Source of the DNA: Favolaschia claudopus
Taxonomy: Eukaryota; Basidiomycota; Agaricomycetes; Agaricales; Mycenaceae
Assembly (NCBI GenBank): GCA_037176885.1
Contig: JAWWNJ010000006.1
Coordinates: 1,860,001 to 1,924,000 of the forward strand
Length of the DNA: 64,000 bases
Direction: 5' to 3'
The position numbers were made by a program, and so were the translations under genes. The stretch's first letter is position 1. The number at the start of each line of letters is the position of its first letter. The notes under the pieces were generated by a model. That model had not been told where the DNA came from. It did not search any database and was given only the letters and a program-made list of their open reading frames with translations. Positions 1 to 10,752 of this stretch are shown here, piece by piece.

Positions 1-1281
1 CACTCTGCCCCCGAACTCACATCTGAAATTTTCGGCCATTGCCCACCTACCCAAAGGGTCGGGGACGTGGTCAATGTGTACGAGGCCCCGCTCCTTCTTA
101 CTCAAGTCTGCGGGGCATGGCGGCAGATTGCGATCTCCACGCCAGCACTTTGGACAACTTTCGACATTACGCTCAAACATCCCGGCGACCTTCCCAAGTT
201 AGGACGGATTGCTCAAACTTGGTTTGAGCGCGCGAAGAACCACCCCTTGTTGTTGGGCATCAGGGGACCGCTGAAGGAAAATAAAACCTTCGGAAGCTTC
301 ATAAAAACGCTTTGGGATCATTCTCGTTACATTCGCTCTCTGGAACTCGACACTGGGGGAATGGATTTGGAGATAATACAGCTGAATATCCCTGGTGTTC
401 TCGACCTGGCCTTACTCCATAAATTATCTATTCGCCTCACCGATGATTGGGATTGGGAGTGCAGACAGGGAATAAAGATCTTCGAGACTGCCCCGAACCT
501 GCAAGAGGTGCTGATCCGCGATCCTCTTCCGTCTTTTCTTTCCCTTCCGTGGCAGCAGCTTACCACGGTAACAGCACAAATGGTCTCTGTAGCGACTTGC
601 ATGAAATTGATGGGCCTTATCCCCAACTTGGTGAAATGCTCTTTGTCTCCGTTCTTGGCAATTGGGGATGCCATTGGTGCGGCTAGACGCGAGCGGCTGT
701 ATTTCCCTCAACTGCAGCATCTCACCTTGTTTAGCACCACTACTGTCGACATTATCCTTGACTTCATCACTCTATCGGCTCTCCAAACACTGGAAATTCG
801 TCGAGCAAACAGCTTTGACCCCAAAAACCTCGACTGCTTTTTGAAGCGCTCCTCGCCGCCGCTCCAGAAGCTTGTGATCTCTGTGCTGGATATCGAGGGG
901 ATACCCCTGATTCTCTCTCCGTCTTTCACCACTCTTCCCCTCGTCGAATTACAGCTCTGGATACCGACCGGAGATTTCGCCGTCGAGTTATTCTCCCTTC
1001 TAGGGAGAGGAGTCAAATTCTTGCCACAGCTTCGGTCATTATCCTTTACACACTCTCCCCTAGTTGTGTACAACCTGCACAGAACAGCTCTTTCTACCCT
1101 TCTGCAACTTGCGGCGCAGCCTATCACTCGACGATGGAAGACCATTCCGGGGTGCGCAAAGCTACGGACATTCCACGTTATCGAGGAAGAAACTGACGAT
1201 TCCTCGCGGTATCCCGAGGAGGACATGATACCATTCAAACGGCTCTGTGCGCAAGGCATGGATGTTTACATTGGTTCATAG
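1..1281 (+). CDS. F-box protein with LRR-like C-terminal region (5' end outside window)
   Basis: The frame is open from base 1 to a TAG at 1279-1281 (426 codons), so the start lies upstream; the first Met-like codon inside the window is a GTG and is not used as a start. The first ~50 residues match an agaricomycete F-box: PELTSEIF, then a spacer, EAPLLLTQVC, GAWR and STPALW. F-box proteins bind SKP1 and recruit substrates to SCF ubiquitin ligases. The rest is Leu-rich with irregular 20-30 residue periodicity (LQHLTLF, LQTLEIR, LRSLSF), the usual divergent LRR-like substrate region. No intron is needed within the window. The family is clear; the substrate is unknown. Confidence 0.85.
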   Translation, partial: HSAPELTSEIFGHCPPTQRVGDVVNVYEAPLLLTQVCGAWRQIAISTPALWTTFDITLKHPGDLPKLGRIAQTWFERAKNHPLLLGIRGPLKENKTFGSFIKTLWDHSRYIRSLELDTGGMDLEIIQLNIPGVLDLALLHKLSIRLTDDWDWECRQGIKIFETAPNLQEVLIRDPLPSFLSLPWQQLTTVTAQMVSVATCMKLMGLIPNLVKCSLSPFLAIGDAIGAARRERLYFPQLQHLTLFSTTTVDIILDFITLSALQTLEIRRANSFDPKNLDCFLKRSSPPLQKLVISVLDIEGIPLILSPSFTTLPLVELQLWIPTGDFAVELFSLLGRGVKFLPQLRSLSFTHSPLVVYNLHRTALSTLLQLAAQPITRRWKTIPGCAKLRTFHVIEEETDDSSRYPEEDMIPFKRLCAQGMDVYIGS

Positions 1282-1526
1282 CGGCCGATCGCAGTGGATT
1301 GATTTCTGTATGATTGTTCTCGATTTGTTTGAATTTCTTGCGAGCTACCCCGTCGATGAACACAAACTGGGCACCTTCGTTTGTACTATGTTGCCAAAAT
1401 CGAATTAATGCAGTCAAAGTGAAGAATAAGGGAGAGACAGATGGATACAAAGCTTGTTCGACATACATAACCTGAAGAAGCGCAGATATTTCTAGATACA
1501 CTGACTTTTTTCGTGGGTGCGACACA

Positions 1527-2113
1527 TCAATCCGGATGTGCCTTGCGTTTACCGCGACTTGTAGACGAACTCGGTTCTACAGCAGCAGATCCAGATGCAT
1601 GTGCTGGTGTGGATTCGAACTGAGCCGTAACACCTTCCTCGTCGTCTTGGAATGGTGTAAATTCGACGGGGAGGAGATCACCTATAAGCCACTCATCAAC
1701 CCCTGTGGTAGAACACAACAAAAGAAACGCATACACACCCGACTCTGCATCACGGAACCTTAGAAACAAAGCTTCCCAATTCGCCACTCCCGCATCACGC
1801 ACACTCTGCTTTGTGTCCTCAAGCAACACAAACTCGCCCGTCAGTTTCCCCCGATCTTTCCGTACACCTTTACATAGCTCAAAATCGCTTATTGACGATG
1901 GTACAGGAACATCCGGTTCGAGATTCGACGCGAGGGCGGCAAGAACTTGGGATTTTAAGGCTGAAACGGAGGTGGTGGGTTGGATTGTGAGGAGGATTGT
2001 GAGTTTATGGGATTTGATGAGAAGTTGATAGATTTTTGGTTGGGTTCGGGGTGGCTGGATATCAGTTAGACGGGAGTTCGACGCGTGGATAGGTGGAAAC
2101 AAGGGCAGACCAT
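1527..2113 (-). CDS. Hypothetical protein with ubiquitin-like (beta-grasp-like) N-terminal segment
   Basis: A minus-strand frame ends in TGA at 1527-1529. I place the start at the ATG at 2113-2111, followed at once by a 56-base intron (2110-2055; donor GTCTGC is non-standard, but the branch point CTAAC and a CAG acceptor are present), giving a protein beginning MPPRTQPKIYQ of about 177 aa. Without that intron the frame stays open upstream but has no convincing ATG. The segment IYQLLIKSHKLTILLTI followed by VSALKSQVLAAL resembles the first strands and helix of a ubiquitin-like fold; this is inference, and no Gly-Gly tail exists. The C-terminus is Ser/basic (SSTSRGKRK). The start is only 119 bases from the divergent phosphatase gene, so the two probably share a promoter region. 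Confidence 0.5.
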
Positions 2114-2232
2114 CGTGAACAATCGTGGAACTGGGCAAGACGCGTTCAAGTGGGACACAGCCACAAGTTCGCCAAATTAGCCCTTGCTTCCTACTGCCGT
2201 GACGTCGACGGGCTGAGACCCCATCTGAGACC

Positions 2233-4562
2233 ATGGCCACCGTCGAGCGTGGCTCTGGGGAATACAAGCCTTACAACGACCAGGAAAGCGAGTCTCTGCT
2301 GCCGTCTAGCAAGTCAAAGGTTGAGCGCTATGGACCTCATTCATGCTACTCGAAGCCCCAATTCGGCGTGAATCATCTAACCATTGCTTTCGTCGCAGGC
2401 ACTCTTGCTTGTTTCCTTGCTCAGTATGCTATCTGCGGTTTTAGCTGCTTTACATACCGCCGAGAGGAGTCGGAAACGCACGCATTGAATCCCGCCGTCG
2501 AAGTGCTGGCCTCACCCTGGGCCGGATCTACGGAGAGACACAATTTTCCTCCTCCATCTCCGACGAACGCTTTCCCTTCTCTGTTCCCAACCAACGTCGG
2601 CTATGCAGGCAAGACACCTACTGGCGCTGAAGCCGCTGTGATCGCCACCGCACCTTCATACCCCATGCACACGGGTGCAGCACAACTTGTTTCGCCTCAG
2701 AAATTCGACATGTTCAGAAAGTGGGGCAATTTATCGCCGTGGTATAGCGTTCCCCGGACGGCGTTTGGATTGGATTCAGGTCCGGAGACGCCAAAGACGT
2801 GTAGAGTGACCGGGATGCATTTGTTGCATCGGCATGGGGCGAGGTATCCGACTGCGTATGGTGCGATGCGTCCCGTCTGTTTGTTGGCTTTCTCTGATTC
2901 ACTCTGCAGCCTCGTACGGTGGCCCTGCCAATTTTTCCAGCCGCCTCCACGCTGTGGCGGACAAATGGACAGCGAATGGGGATTTGGAATTCATGAATGA
3001 GTGGTGCGCCACTTCCTCTGCCTCGTGTTCCAACTCTTGACGTGTTCTCAGGACGTACAAGCTCGGGGAGGAAGGTCGGCGCTTTTCATCTTGTTGAAAC
3101 TTTCAATCTCAAATGTCTAGTTCTGACGCCATTTGGCCGACAACAACTCTGTTAGTAGTCCCTTCGTTTCTTGAATATTTCTGACATTCACGTAGTCGAC
3201 CTGGGAATATCTATGCGGCTCAAGTACGGCTTTCTCCTCAAGAACTTTTCCGAATCCAACACGATTCCCGTGTTCCGCACCGAGTCGCAGTACGTCTATA
3301 TTTTGCGCCGTCGATTTGTCTCTGATTTGACGCAGGGACCGCATGCTTGCCTCCGCGATGAACTTTGCCATCGGATTCTTCGGGTACCCTTTCGAAGGGC
3401 AATACCAGCAGAGTATCACTATCGAGGCAGGCGGGGTGCGTAGCTTCTCTCACCTCTCTCTATAGCTTATTTTGGATGAATGCAGTTCAACAATACCCTC
3501 GCGCCGTACAAAACATGTCCCAACTCGAACGACAGGGGCAAGGCTGACCGTGGGCGAGCGTATGTCGAGAAATGGGCGGGTGTGTACTTGAAGGACGCTG
3601 TGAAGAGGCTGCAGCCGCAGATTGAGGGGTATGAGCTGAGCGTGGAGGATGTGTATGTTTTGCAGCAGTTGTGCGCGTATGAGGTGCGCGGTGTCTTGTT
3701 TTCCTCATTGCAGAGGTTGATTGGTTGCATAGACTGTTGCGCTTGGGTATTCCAAGTTTTGCGAGCTCTTTACGGAGGAGGAGTGGAATGGGTTTGACTA
3801 CTCGCTGGATTTGTTCTTCTGGTTTGTATCGACTCTTCTAGTCATTTCATTCAATAGCTCACGAGGAACATAGGTACAATTCGGGCTTTGGATTCTCACT
3901 CGCTCGAGCGCTGGGAATCGGATACGTCCAAGAGATGGTCGCGCGGCTCACCCATACGCCTATTCAGACGCATAATTCGAGCACGAATGCGACGTTGGAT
4001 GATAATCCAGTCACCTTCCCGCTCGGTCAGAGCTTGTATGTCGATGCGACGCATGAGGTTGTTGTGTTACATGGTGAGAGCTTCTGACCCCGATAGAATG
4101 TCTCGCGACTGATGACTTTGCGCTCATAGTTTTGGCGGCACTGAATTTATCAACGCTCGCGGCGCAGGGACCTCTCCCTGCGGACCATATACCTCAGAAT
4201 CGGACGTTTAGGGTGTCGGAGCTGGCGCCGTTTGCTACGAATGTACAGTTCCAGCGTGAGTGCTCCGTCTCTCCTCCCTGTCATCCCAACGACGCTCAAT
4301 CGTTCAATGTGTCTCTCAAGTCCTCGAATGCACGTCCCTCCCCGGCCCACAAATTCGCATCATTGTAAACGATGGTGTTGTGCCGCTGATGGGCATTGAG
4401 GGATGCGGGCCGCAGAAGGACGGGATGTGCGCTGTTGATACGTTCGTGGAGGGACAGAAGAAGATTATTGGGGCGACCGATTGGGAGTGGGCGTGTCATG
4501 GGGATTGGGATATACCGGAAGGCTGGCAGACGACGACTGGGGAGCCGCCTGCGAGGAAGTAA
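2233..4562 (+). CDS. Histidine acid phosphatase (phytase / MINPP type), membrane-anchored
   Basis: Eleven exons: 2233-2860, 2910-3003, 3052-3074, 3121-3150, 3196-3289, 3336-3435, 3486-3683, 3733-3821, 3874-4073, 4130-4255, 4321-4562. They sum to 1,824 bases (607 aa) with consistent phase. Residues 200-206 are RHGARYP, the nucleophilic-histidine signature of clan-2 histidine phosphatases that hydrolyse phosphomonoesters such as inositol phosphates. The distal acid motif reads THE (His479-Glu480), where fungal phytases usually have HD. A hydrophobic stretch at about residues 52-73 with a short charged N-terminus predicts a type II membrane anchor with the catalytic domain in the lumen or outside the cell. 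NxS/T sites are frequent in the catalytic domain. Two exons are only 23 and 30 bases. The family is certain; the substrate is inferred. Confidence 0.92.
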
Positions 4563-4747
4563 GTGAGTTGAGGGCATGGCGCTGTTGTATATTCGTAGAT
4601 GGGTACTTGATAGATGCAATTCACGAATTCGTTGGATGAATTCGAGCTTTGAATTTTCGTGTGTTTTTCAGGCGCGCCGATCGCGTCCAATCCTAACACC
4701 GCCAACGCCACCACTTCCGCTTTGGAACACCTCGACCGCTCATTCTA

Positions 4748-5457
4748 ATGAGCTCAACAACGAAGCAGCCGGAGGCTTCGACGCCGCAGGAGCTTCCAAA
4801 GGTTGCAGAGCTGGGAACGACGAGCGCGCCGCTGAAGAGCGCCGCCTTCTTTATTGGCTCGCATTGCAAGGAATACAATGGTAGTATCAAGTTCTACTTC
4901 GGCTGTCGGCCAAGGCATACGCACGACCGCTGACCATGGAAACCGACAAACGTAGAGGACTTCATGCTCTGCAAAGCGGAGAACCGTGATCCCGGCCATT
5001 GCTTGAAGGAGGGTCGCCGCGTGACGCGGTGTGCAACGGAGTTGTGCGTATTTCATTGGAGGGCGGTATGCTGCGTGTGCTCATCTACGGGGCTGCATTC
5101 GGATAGGATAACGAAGATGCGGGAAAACTGCTTAGCTCAGTTCGAGGCGCATTGGGGGTGTCTTGAGCAGAATAATCAGGTGGGTAATTTTGTTAGGTTG
5201 ATTCATTTGGGGGAACAGCGCATTCATTTTCGTTCTCGTTCATCAGCAATACTATCGCTGCCGCGCGGAAGAGCGTCCGCTCAACTCTTGTGTCTTTGAA
5301 AAGCTCGTGCGTTGTGTTCCAAGCTTGCGCTCTTTCCGGATATTTAATGTGTCGGCATTATCTACAGGGCCTCACGAAGGTCATCCCTGGAACGCCGCAA
5401 GGCCAGAAGCAGATAAACGAGATTGGGAGTCCGGTGCTTGCACGACAGCAAAAGTGA
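4748..5457 (+). CDS. NDUFA8: NADH:ubiquinone oxidoreductase subunit NDUFA8 (19 kDa, CHCH protein)
   Basis: Five exons: 4748-4880, 4956-5043, 5107-5179, 5247-5306, 5368-5457; 444 bases, 147 aa, all phases consistent. Four CX9C motifs are visible (CKEYNEDFMLC, CLKEGRRVTRC, CLAQFEAHWGC and C-RAEERPLNS-C), i.e. two CHCH helical hairpins, the hallmark of NDUFA8, an intermembrane-space accessory subunit of complex I imported and oxidised by the MIA40 pathway. There is no cleavable presequence, as expected for a MIA substrate. The C-terminus (LTKVIPGTP) also fits the fungal family. It begins 185 bases after the phosphatase gene on the same strand; nothing links the two functionally. Confidence 0.93.
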
Positions 5458-6041
5458 TTGCTGTCACCACGGTAGATGCGCTTTGTACAAACTAACTTGA
5501 AATTGGATAATCGGAGAACGTTCCTTCCTTGTCCCGTCCTCGTGCAAAACTCAAGCGTAGGGCTCGTTTGTTCCCGCCCTCGGTTAGACGAAGAGAGCCC
5601 AAGTATCCAGCCGGATAACCCGCTTCCTGCTGCCTGACCGACCAAGCTCTGGCTTCTGGAATGGCAAAAGGACTCTGTTTTCGATGACCCAGCATGCGTA
5701 AAGGAAAAAGCGAGAATATCGGGAAGTTCGTTCGATGGCAAAACAGGTCTTGGTTTGAGTCCAGATTGCTGGCCAGACGATGAACCACGGCGCAATTGCA
5801 TGTACAGGCTTGAGCAGAGGCTCGTAGATGCATTCCTTCCCAAACTTGTCCCAGACACCAAGAAGATCGTCGGGGTTTGGAGGCACAGATCTACTGTCCC
5901 TGGAATCAACGAACGATAGGTGGCGACGAGCGGCGAAATGGCAGCACCACGTCGGTCATCATCACGCACATTGTAGATTCTGATTTTTCTGAGTAAAAAA
6001 CTAGCTTGACATCGTACATGCATTATGAACGGACTTGCGAT
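5458..6041. other. 584-bp intergenic stretch with one weak minus-strand ORF (5584-5886)
   Basis: A minus-strand open frame of about 100 codons starts without an ATG. Its beginning (PPNPDDLL ... GKECIY) loosely echoes the motif that opens each repeat unit of the next gene (PPIPEHLL ... GNECLY), so it may be a decayed or diverged extra unit. The resemblance fades after about 25 residues. I do not call it as a gene. Confidence 0.25.
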
Positions 6042-7166
6042 CTACACCCCCTTGAGATGAATCGTCAAACATGGTCGAAGAATGACAAGAGGTGCGCTCA
6101 CCGTTGAAATATGTGCATCGAGCCATTGCGGTTTCTCCTCTATGCCCAATGCCTTGGCAAATCGCTCGAGCCTCGAAATAGTAAGGACCTCGGGTATACA
6201 AATCACGCCATATTTTGTATTGGAAAACCAAAGAATATCGTCGTGGAGGCCATGATAGTATGCAATCGCGAAATCATTTCTAAGTCCGTGACTTTCTGCG
6301 AGACGATAGAGCGCGGTGCGGTCGAGTTTGCGACGCAATGCAGAGAGTTGGTGGGCGGGAGGGCGAGCCTTGCAATATGCTTCGATGAGCTCCTCTGGGA
6401 TAGTGAAACCATAGAGACATTCATTCCCGGATTGGAGAAGATGCTCAGGAATGGGAGGGACTGGCTCTTCTAATAGGTCTTGCTCTCTGTCCGCGAAGGC
6501 TGGGGTACATTGTGGCTCAGAAGGGACCTGACCTCGTTTCGTAGGATGCAGGTGGGTATTTAACACCCCCTTGAAACGAATCATCAAACTTGGTTGTGGG
6601 ATAAGAAATGCGCCTACCGTTGGAATATGTGTATCGAGCCATCCCGGGTTTCCCTCTATACCCAGGGCCTTGGCAAATCGCTCGAGCCTCGAAACAGCAG
6701 GGACCTCGAATTTACGAATCACGCCATGTTTTGTATTGGAAAACCAAAGAAGATCGTCGCGAATGCCATAAAAGCGTGTCATCGCGAAATCGTCTCTCAG
6801 TCCGTGACTTTCTGCGAGACTATAGAGCGCGGAGCAATCGTGTTTGAGAAGGAATGCAGAGAGTTGGTAGTCGGGAGGGCGGGCCATGCAATATGCTTCG
6901 ATCAGCCCCTCTGGGATAGTGAAACCATAGACACATTCATTCCCAGTTTTGAGAAGATGCTCAGGAATGGGAGGGACTGGCTCTTCTAGAGGGTCTTGCT
7001 TTCCGCTCATAACGTGTCTAGAGATGTGTGGCTCAGAAGGGACCAGTTCTCGTTCTGTGGACCTGGCGTGATGGGGGGAAAGCTGGAGGATTGGAGGTGG
7101 AACGGTGCGAGTCACAGTCACGTGCTCTGTGACGTTTCGCGTTGACGCTGACGAATGCTCTCTCAT
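6042..7166 (-). CDS. Orphan protein built of two tandem ~170-residue repeats
   Basis: Single-exon frame, ATG at 7166-7164, TAG at 6044-6042, 374 aa. After an N-terminal Ser/Thr/Pro-rich segment of about 55 residues the protein consists of two homologous units. Each runs through VPSEP, LEEPVPPIPEHLL, GNEC-YGFTIPE-LIEAYC, ALY-LAESHGLR-DFA, WFSNTK-GVI and SRLERFAKALGIE to a final FKGV or LKGV. The two units also match at the DNA level (roughly 6045-6480 and 6555-6990, offset about 510 bp), so the duplication is fairly recent. No signal peptide, TM segment or known catalytic motif is seen. I do not recognise the family. It is divergent from the Zn2Cys6 gene, whose start is 176 bases away. Confidence 0.7.
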   Translation of the reverse strand: MREHSSASTRNVTEHVTVTRTVPPPILQLSPHHARSTERELVPSEPHISRHVMSGKQDPLEEPVPPIPEHLLKTGNECVYGFTIPEGLIEAYCMARPPDYQLSAFLLKHDCSALYSLAESHGLRDDFAMTRFYGIRDDLLWFSNTKHGVIRKFEVPAVSRLERFAKALGIEGNPGWLDTHIPTVGAFLIPQPSLMIRFKGVLNTHLHPTKRGQVPSEPQCTPAFADREQDLLEEPVPPIPEHLLQSGNECLYGFTIPEELIEAYCKARPPAHQLSALRRKLDRTALYRLAESHGLRNDFAIAYYHGLHDDILWFSNTKYGVICIPEVLTISRLERFAKALGIEEKPQWLDAHISTVSAPLVILRPCLTIHLKGV

Positions 7167-7342
7167 CTTGAACCATTACCGTAAACGGCGTTACTTAGAT
7201 CTTGCCTAAACTCGTCCCTACATTGGTTCGAGCTGCAGTATCTGTGCGGCTTTCTTGGAATCTCGAAGCCCGGCGTACGAGATACTACGAGTCCGAGTCC
7301 GAGTCGAATCAAAGACTCCGGAGTTTTATTCAGATTGTCGCA

Positions 7343-10246
7343 ATGCATTCAATGGAACTCAGCCCGCAGAGATCTTGCGATGCGTGCCGCAGAAAGAAAA
7401 GTGAGCAAAAGGGAATGGAAATTCAAGCCGTGGACTCACGCAAGTCAGTTAGTTCGCTGTATACTGAAACCGATTCTTGTAGAAATATCATTTGGCTCAT
7501 TTCACCTCAGGCGATGGTCCTATGTCTTCTGACGGCTGTTGCTCGAATTGTACGGCCTCCAGCCTAGTCTGCACATACGTAGAGCCAACCAAGAAACGTG
7601 GTCCCAAGAATGCGTGAGTTGAGGTGGAGTCAAAATCATCTCTCGGATTTAAATGTCGTTGTACAGAACCATAGAGGATTTGAGAAGAGAGATCCGCTCT
7701 CTCAAGGCCAAGCTGAAGGCCCAATCACCAACTCTTTGCGCTGTTTGCGCCAAACCACTCGAGTTTTCGGCGCCCGAACATGAGAGCACTTCTAACAGCA
7801 TATCTGACTTGGTGGACGAACCAGATCCTGCAGCGGATGACCTTAATCGCCGTTTTACTATGCTCTCGCTGCAAACAAAGTACTACGGGTCGACGAGCAG
7901 TTTCAGGCTACTCACCAACACCATTGCGGTACGAATGAATCGGGAACCTGCGGCCTCTGACTTATTTGCCCTCAAGATGAAAGCAAAGCATCTGGGGACA
8001 TCGCAGCCAAGTCACTCGCGGCGTACCGTTTTCTGGGATACATCTCAAGTCTTTTTTCGCTTACTCGCATATACATACTACTCTTTTCTGACCCAGGTTT
8101 TCTTAGTGGGAGAAAGATGCATACGACCGTCGACCGCGTTACGTCTATCCCGCCGATGACTTGGTTGCCTCGCTGCTCGCTCTGTACTGGGAAAACATAC
8201 ACCCAATATTTCCGATCTTGCACAAATCCTCGTTTATGCGCTCTGTGTCTGATGGCTTGCACCTCACGGACATGGAGTTTGGCGGTACCTTGCTCTCTGT
8301 GCTAGCCGTCGCGTCGTGGGTGAGCTCACTGGGCTCCTCTTCTGCTCAGAACTTTACCTTCCCCCAGCATTCCAGCGATCCCAGAGTCTTCGTCGTCGGC
8401 GATTCAGGTTGTTCAGCCGGCTGGGAGTTTGCCAATCAAGTGCAGAATCTTCGGCTGGCGTCCAAACGGACGATATACGAGATTTACACTTATTTCGTGC
8501 GTGCCGAGTTGAGGTATTGAATTCATACTGTAACTCACCAACCTTTCCAGCTGCTGGGTCTTTACGCGTACGGGACTTCGGAACCTAGGATGACCTGGAT
8601 GTTTATTGTGAGTGTATCGATCCCATCCCTCAACGAGAAGGATCGAACAATTATTTAGGGACTTGGTATCCGCGCCCTCCACGAGCACCGCGAGTTTCGC
8701 CGGAAGCTAAATCACCAAACGCTCGATCCCGAACATGAGAAGTGGAAGCGGGCTTTCTGGTGCGTGTATCATCAAGCTCTTCATTATCTGTATGCTGATG
8801 CAACCCTGGCAGGACGTATCTTGCCTACGACCGAATATTAAGCGCCATTCACGGGTGGCCGATAGGCCTGACGGTTGAGGAGTAACACTGATTTATTTTT
8901 GTCAGCTTTTCCCCCTGCTTAACCATAGTAGGCACGATGTGGAACCCGTTTCTGATATCGACGATGATTTTTGGGATCAAGGTTTCACTCAACCCGCAGG
9001 CAAACCGTCGCAGCTCTCATACCTTACTTGCTACATCCGACTCTGCGAGGTAAAGCGGTCGTCAGTTTCGTGATTGGCCGCATTGCTAGACGCTGGATAG
9101 ATCCTGAAAGGTGGAATGCGACATTTATACGGTTCTAAGCACGCAAAAGAGGTCGCTGACCGTGTTCGAGACAAGCCTGCTGTTCCAGAGCTTGATTCGT
9201 CCATGAATGGGTTCTTGGATTCCATTCCACCGCACCGTGTGTCCTAATCAATGCCCAATTGTATCCTCTTGAGCATCAGGTCCAGTTCGATGGAATGCCG
9301 ATATACCGCAAGATACGTTCTTCGACCAAGCTGCCATGCTTCATATGACTTACAACTATGTCATGATCGTCGTGAGTGATACCCTCTCTCCTCTTCCATG
9401 TCATCCATGCCTTGCCTTTATCTAGATCCACCGACCGCACATTCAAAACGTAGCCGCCTCAGCAGCTCCGTCGCTCAGCATCTGCGCGAGAGCGGCTCGC
9501 GCTATCATTCATACAGCAGACACCTGGTTTGAAAAGCGACAATTGCCACCCTTGCCTTGCGTACTTGTATGTCTCATCCCTTTTCGACGGCTATTCGTTG
9601 ATGCAGCGACAGAATCTAGTCTTCGTCTCTGCGGTGATGCTTGTGCTGTGTTTATTGAGAACCACTCGTGTCGGTTACGCTGCGAACAAAGGGAAGGATT
9701 TGGAACGCATCGAGACAGCGCTGAAGCTCCTCAAGTACGCTGAATGCAGGTACGTGTCTGGTGTCCTCGTGTGTCGCCACAACGCTGAGCATTAGACATA
9801 TTAAGATATCAGAGTGCTGGACGGCTATGGGATCTACTTAGAGAACTACGTTCTCGCGGACCTACTCAGAACGACGCTCCTGGATTGCAGCCCACCCCGC
9901 TCGCCAACCCCTCGTCGACCTCACTCCCCACATCGTCTCTCGCTTCGCATGAATACTATACCCCACCAGAAACGACATTCGAGCTTCCAAGTGGCGAATT
10001 CTCGTACGAGGAAGCTCCAGGACCTCGTGCAGGCATGTCCGTCGAAGAGATGCTGGCAGATGCAGACCCGCTAAACGCGATGGGCAGCCTTCTTGACGCT
10101 GACTTTATGCCAATGTGGATAGAGACGATGTGGGTTCAGCTCGAGCTGTTACTTTCGTTCAACGCCTTGACTTGGCCCATTTTCCTAGGAATTTTTCGTT
10201 GCCGGACGCTCTGGATGCTGGGGCGCAATTAGATCAATGGCCGTAG
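7343..10246 (+). CDS. Zn2Cys6 transcription factor with fungal_trans middle domain
   Basis: Sixteen exons: 7343-7400, 7453-7458, 7511-7613, 7667-8048, 8107-8319, 8368-8496, 8551-8607, 8659-8759, 8813-8881, 8932-9049, 9101-9236, 9280-9371, 9426-9560, 9607-9749, 9815-10129, 10189-10246; 704 aa. Exon 13 could end at 9566 instead, adding two residues. With the 6-base exon 2 the zinc cluster is canonical: C12-x2-C15-x6-C22, then C32-x2-C35-x6-C42, followed by the basic linker KKRGPKN and a Leu-rich coiled coil (IEDLRREIRSLKAKL). Residues ~180-560 carry the fungal-specific TF domain (YPADDLVASLLALYWENIHP, SAGWEFANQVQNLRLASKRT, YLAYDRILSAIHGWPIGLTVEE). The acidic C-terminus may activate. It is a nuclear DNA-binding regulator; targets are unknown. 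Intron 8320-8367 is 3n and stop-free. Confidence 0.92.
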
Positions 10247-10353
10247 ATACTTTGACAAACGGTAATCTTCGAGTACCAGTCAAGAAGAGATTAGGCGGCA
10301 ACGGGAATCGACGTTCAGCGCATTGACAAGTCAATATTGGGGCTAGTCTTGAG

Positions 10354-10441
10354 TTTCAGCTGTTCCGGAAAATAATGAGACTTGCCGTTTTTTTCCCGCG
10401 AGCGTTCCCAAAACGGAAGTCACCGCCATTTTAGTTCATTT
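10354..10441 (+). repeat. Left terminal inverted repeat (88 bp)
   Basis: Begins TTTCAGCTGTTCCGG and ends GTTCATTT; exact inverted partner at 10753-10840. Confidence 0.85.
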
Positions 10442-10752
10442 GAGTTCTTTAGGGAGCACAACTCAATTTTTTGACCTAAGTAAGGATACAAATGTGTTTC
10501 GGTAGGATTATCCTATGCATCCAGCCCAAATTGTGCCCTTGTACGATGCGTAAATGTCGAGAGAGAGAGGATGTCGGAGATAATCGGACGTACGTCGGAC
10601 CTACCAAAACGGAATTGATCAGAAATGGTCGCTTTAACGAAAGGCTTTCAGCGAGAGCATCTAAAGGGTAAGCAGAGCGGCCAAAATCTCCCTGTGAAAC
10701 CTCTTCAATCTTTCAAGGCCTCAAAATGTCCTCAGAAGGTCTCCCACTATGA

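Noticed and set aside
327..720. Minus-strand ORFs opposite the first F-box gene
   Set aside because: They mirror the high-quality plus-strand frame and show no motif or splice support.
7401..7510. Loss of the third zinc-cluster cysteine in the transcription factor
   Set aside because: First reading suggested a degenerate cluster; a 6-base exon restores the canonical spacing, which is the simpler explanation.
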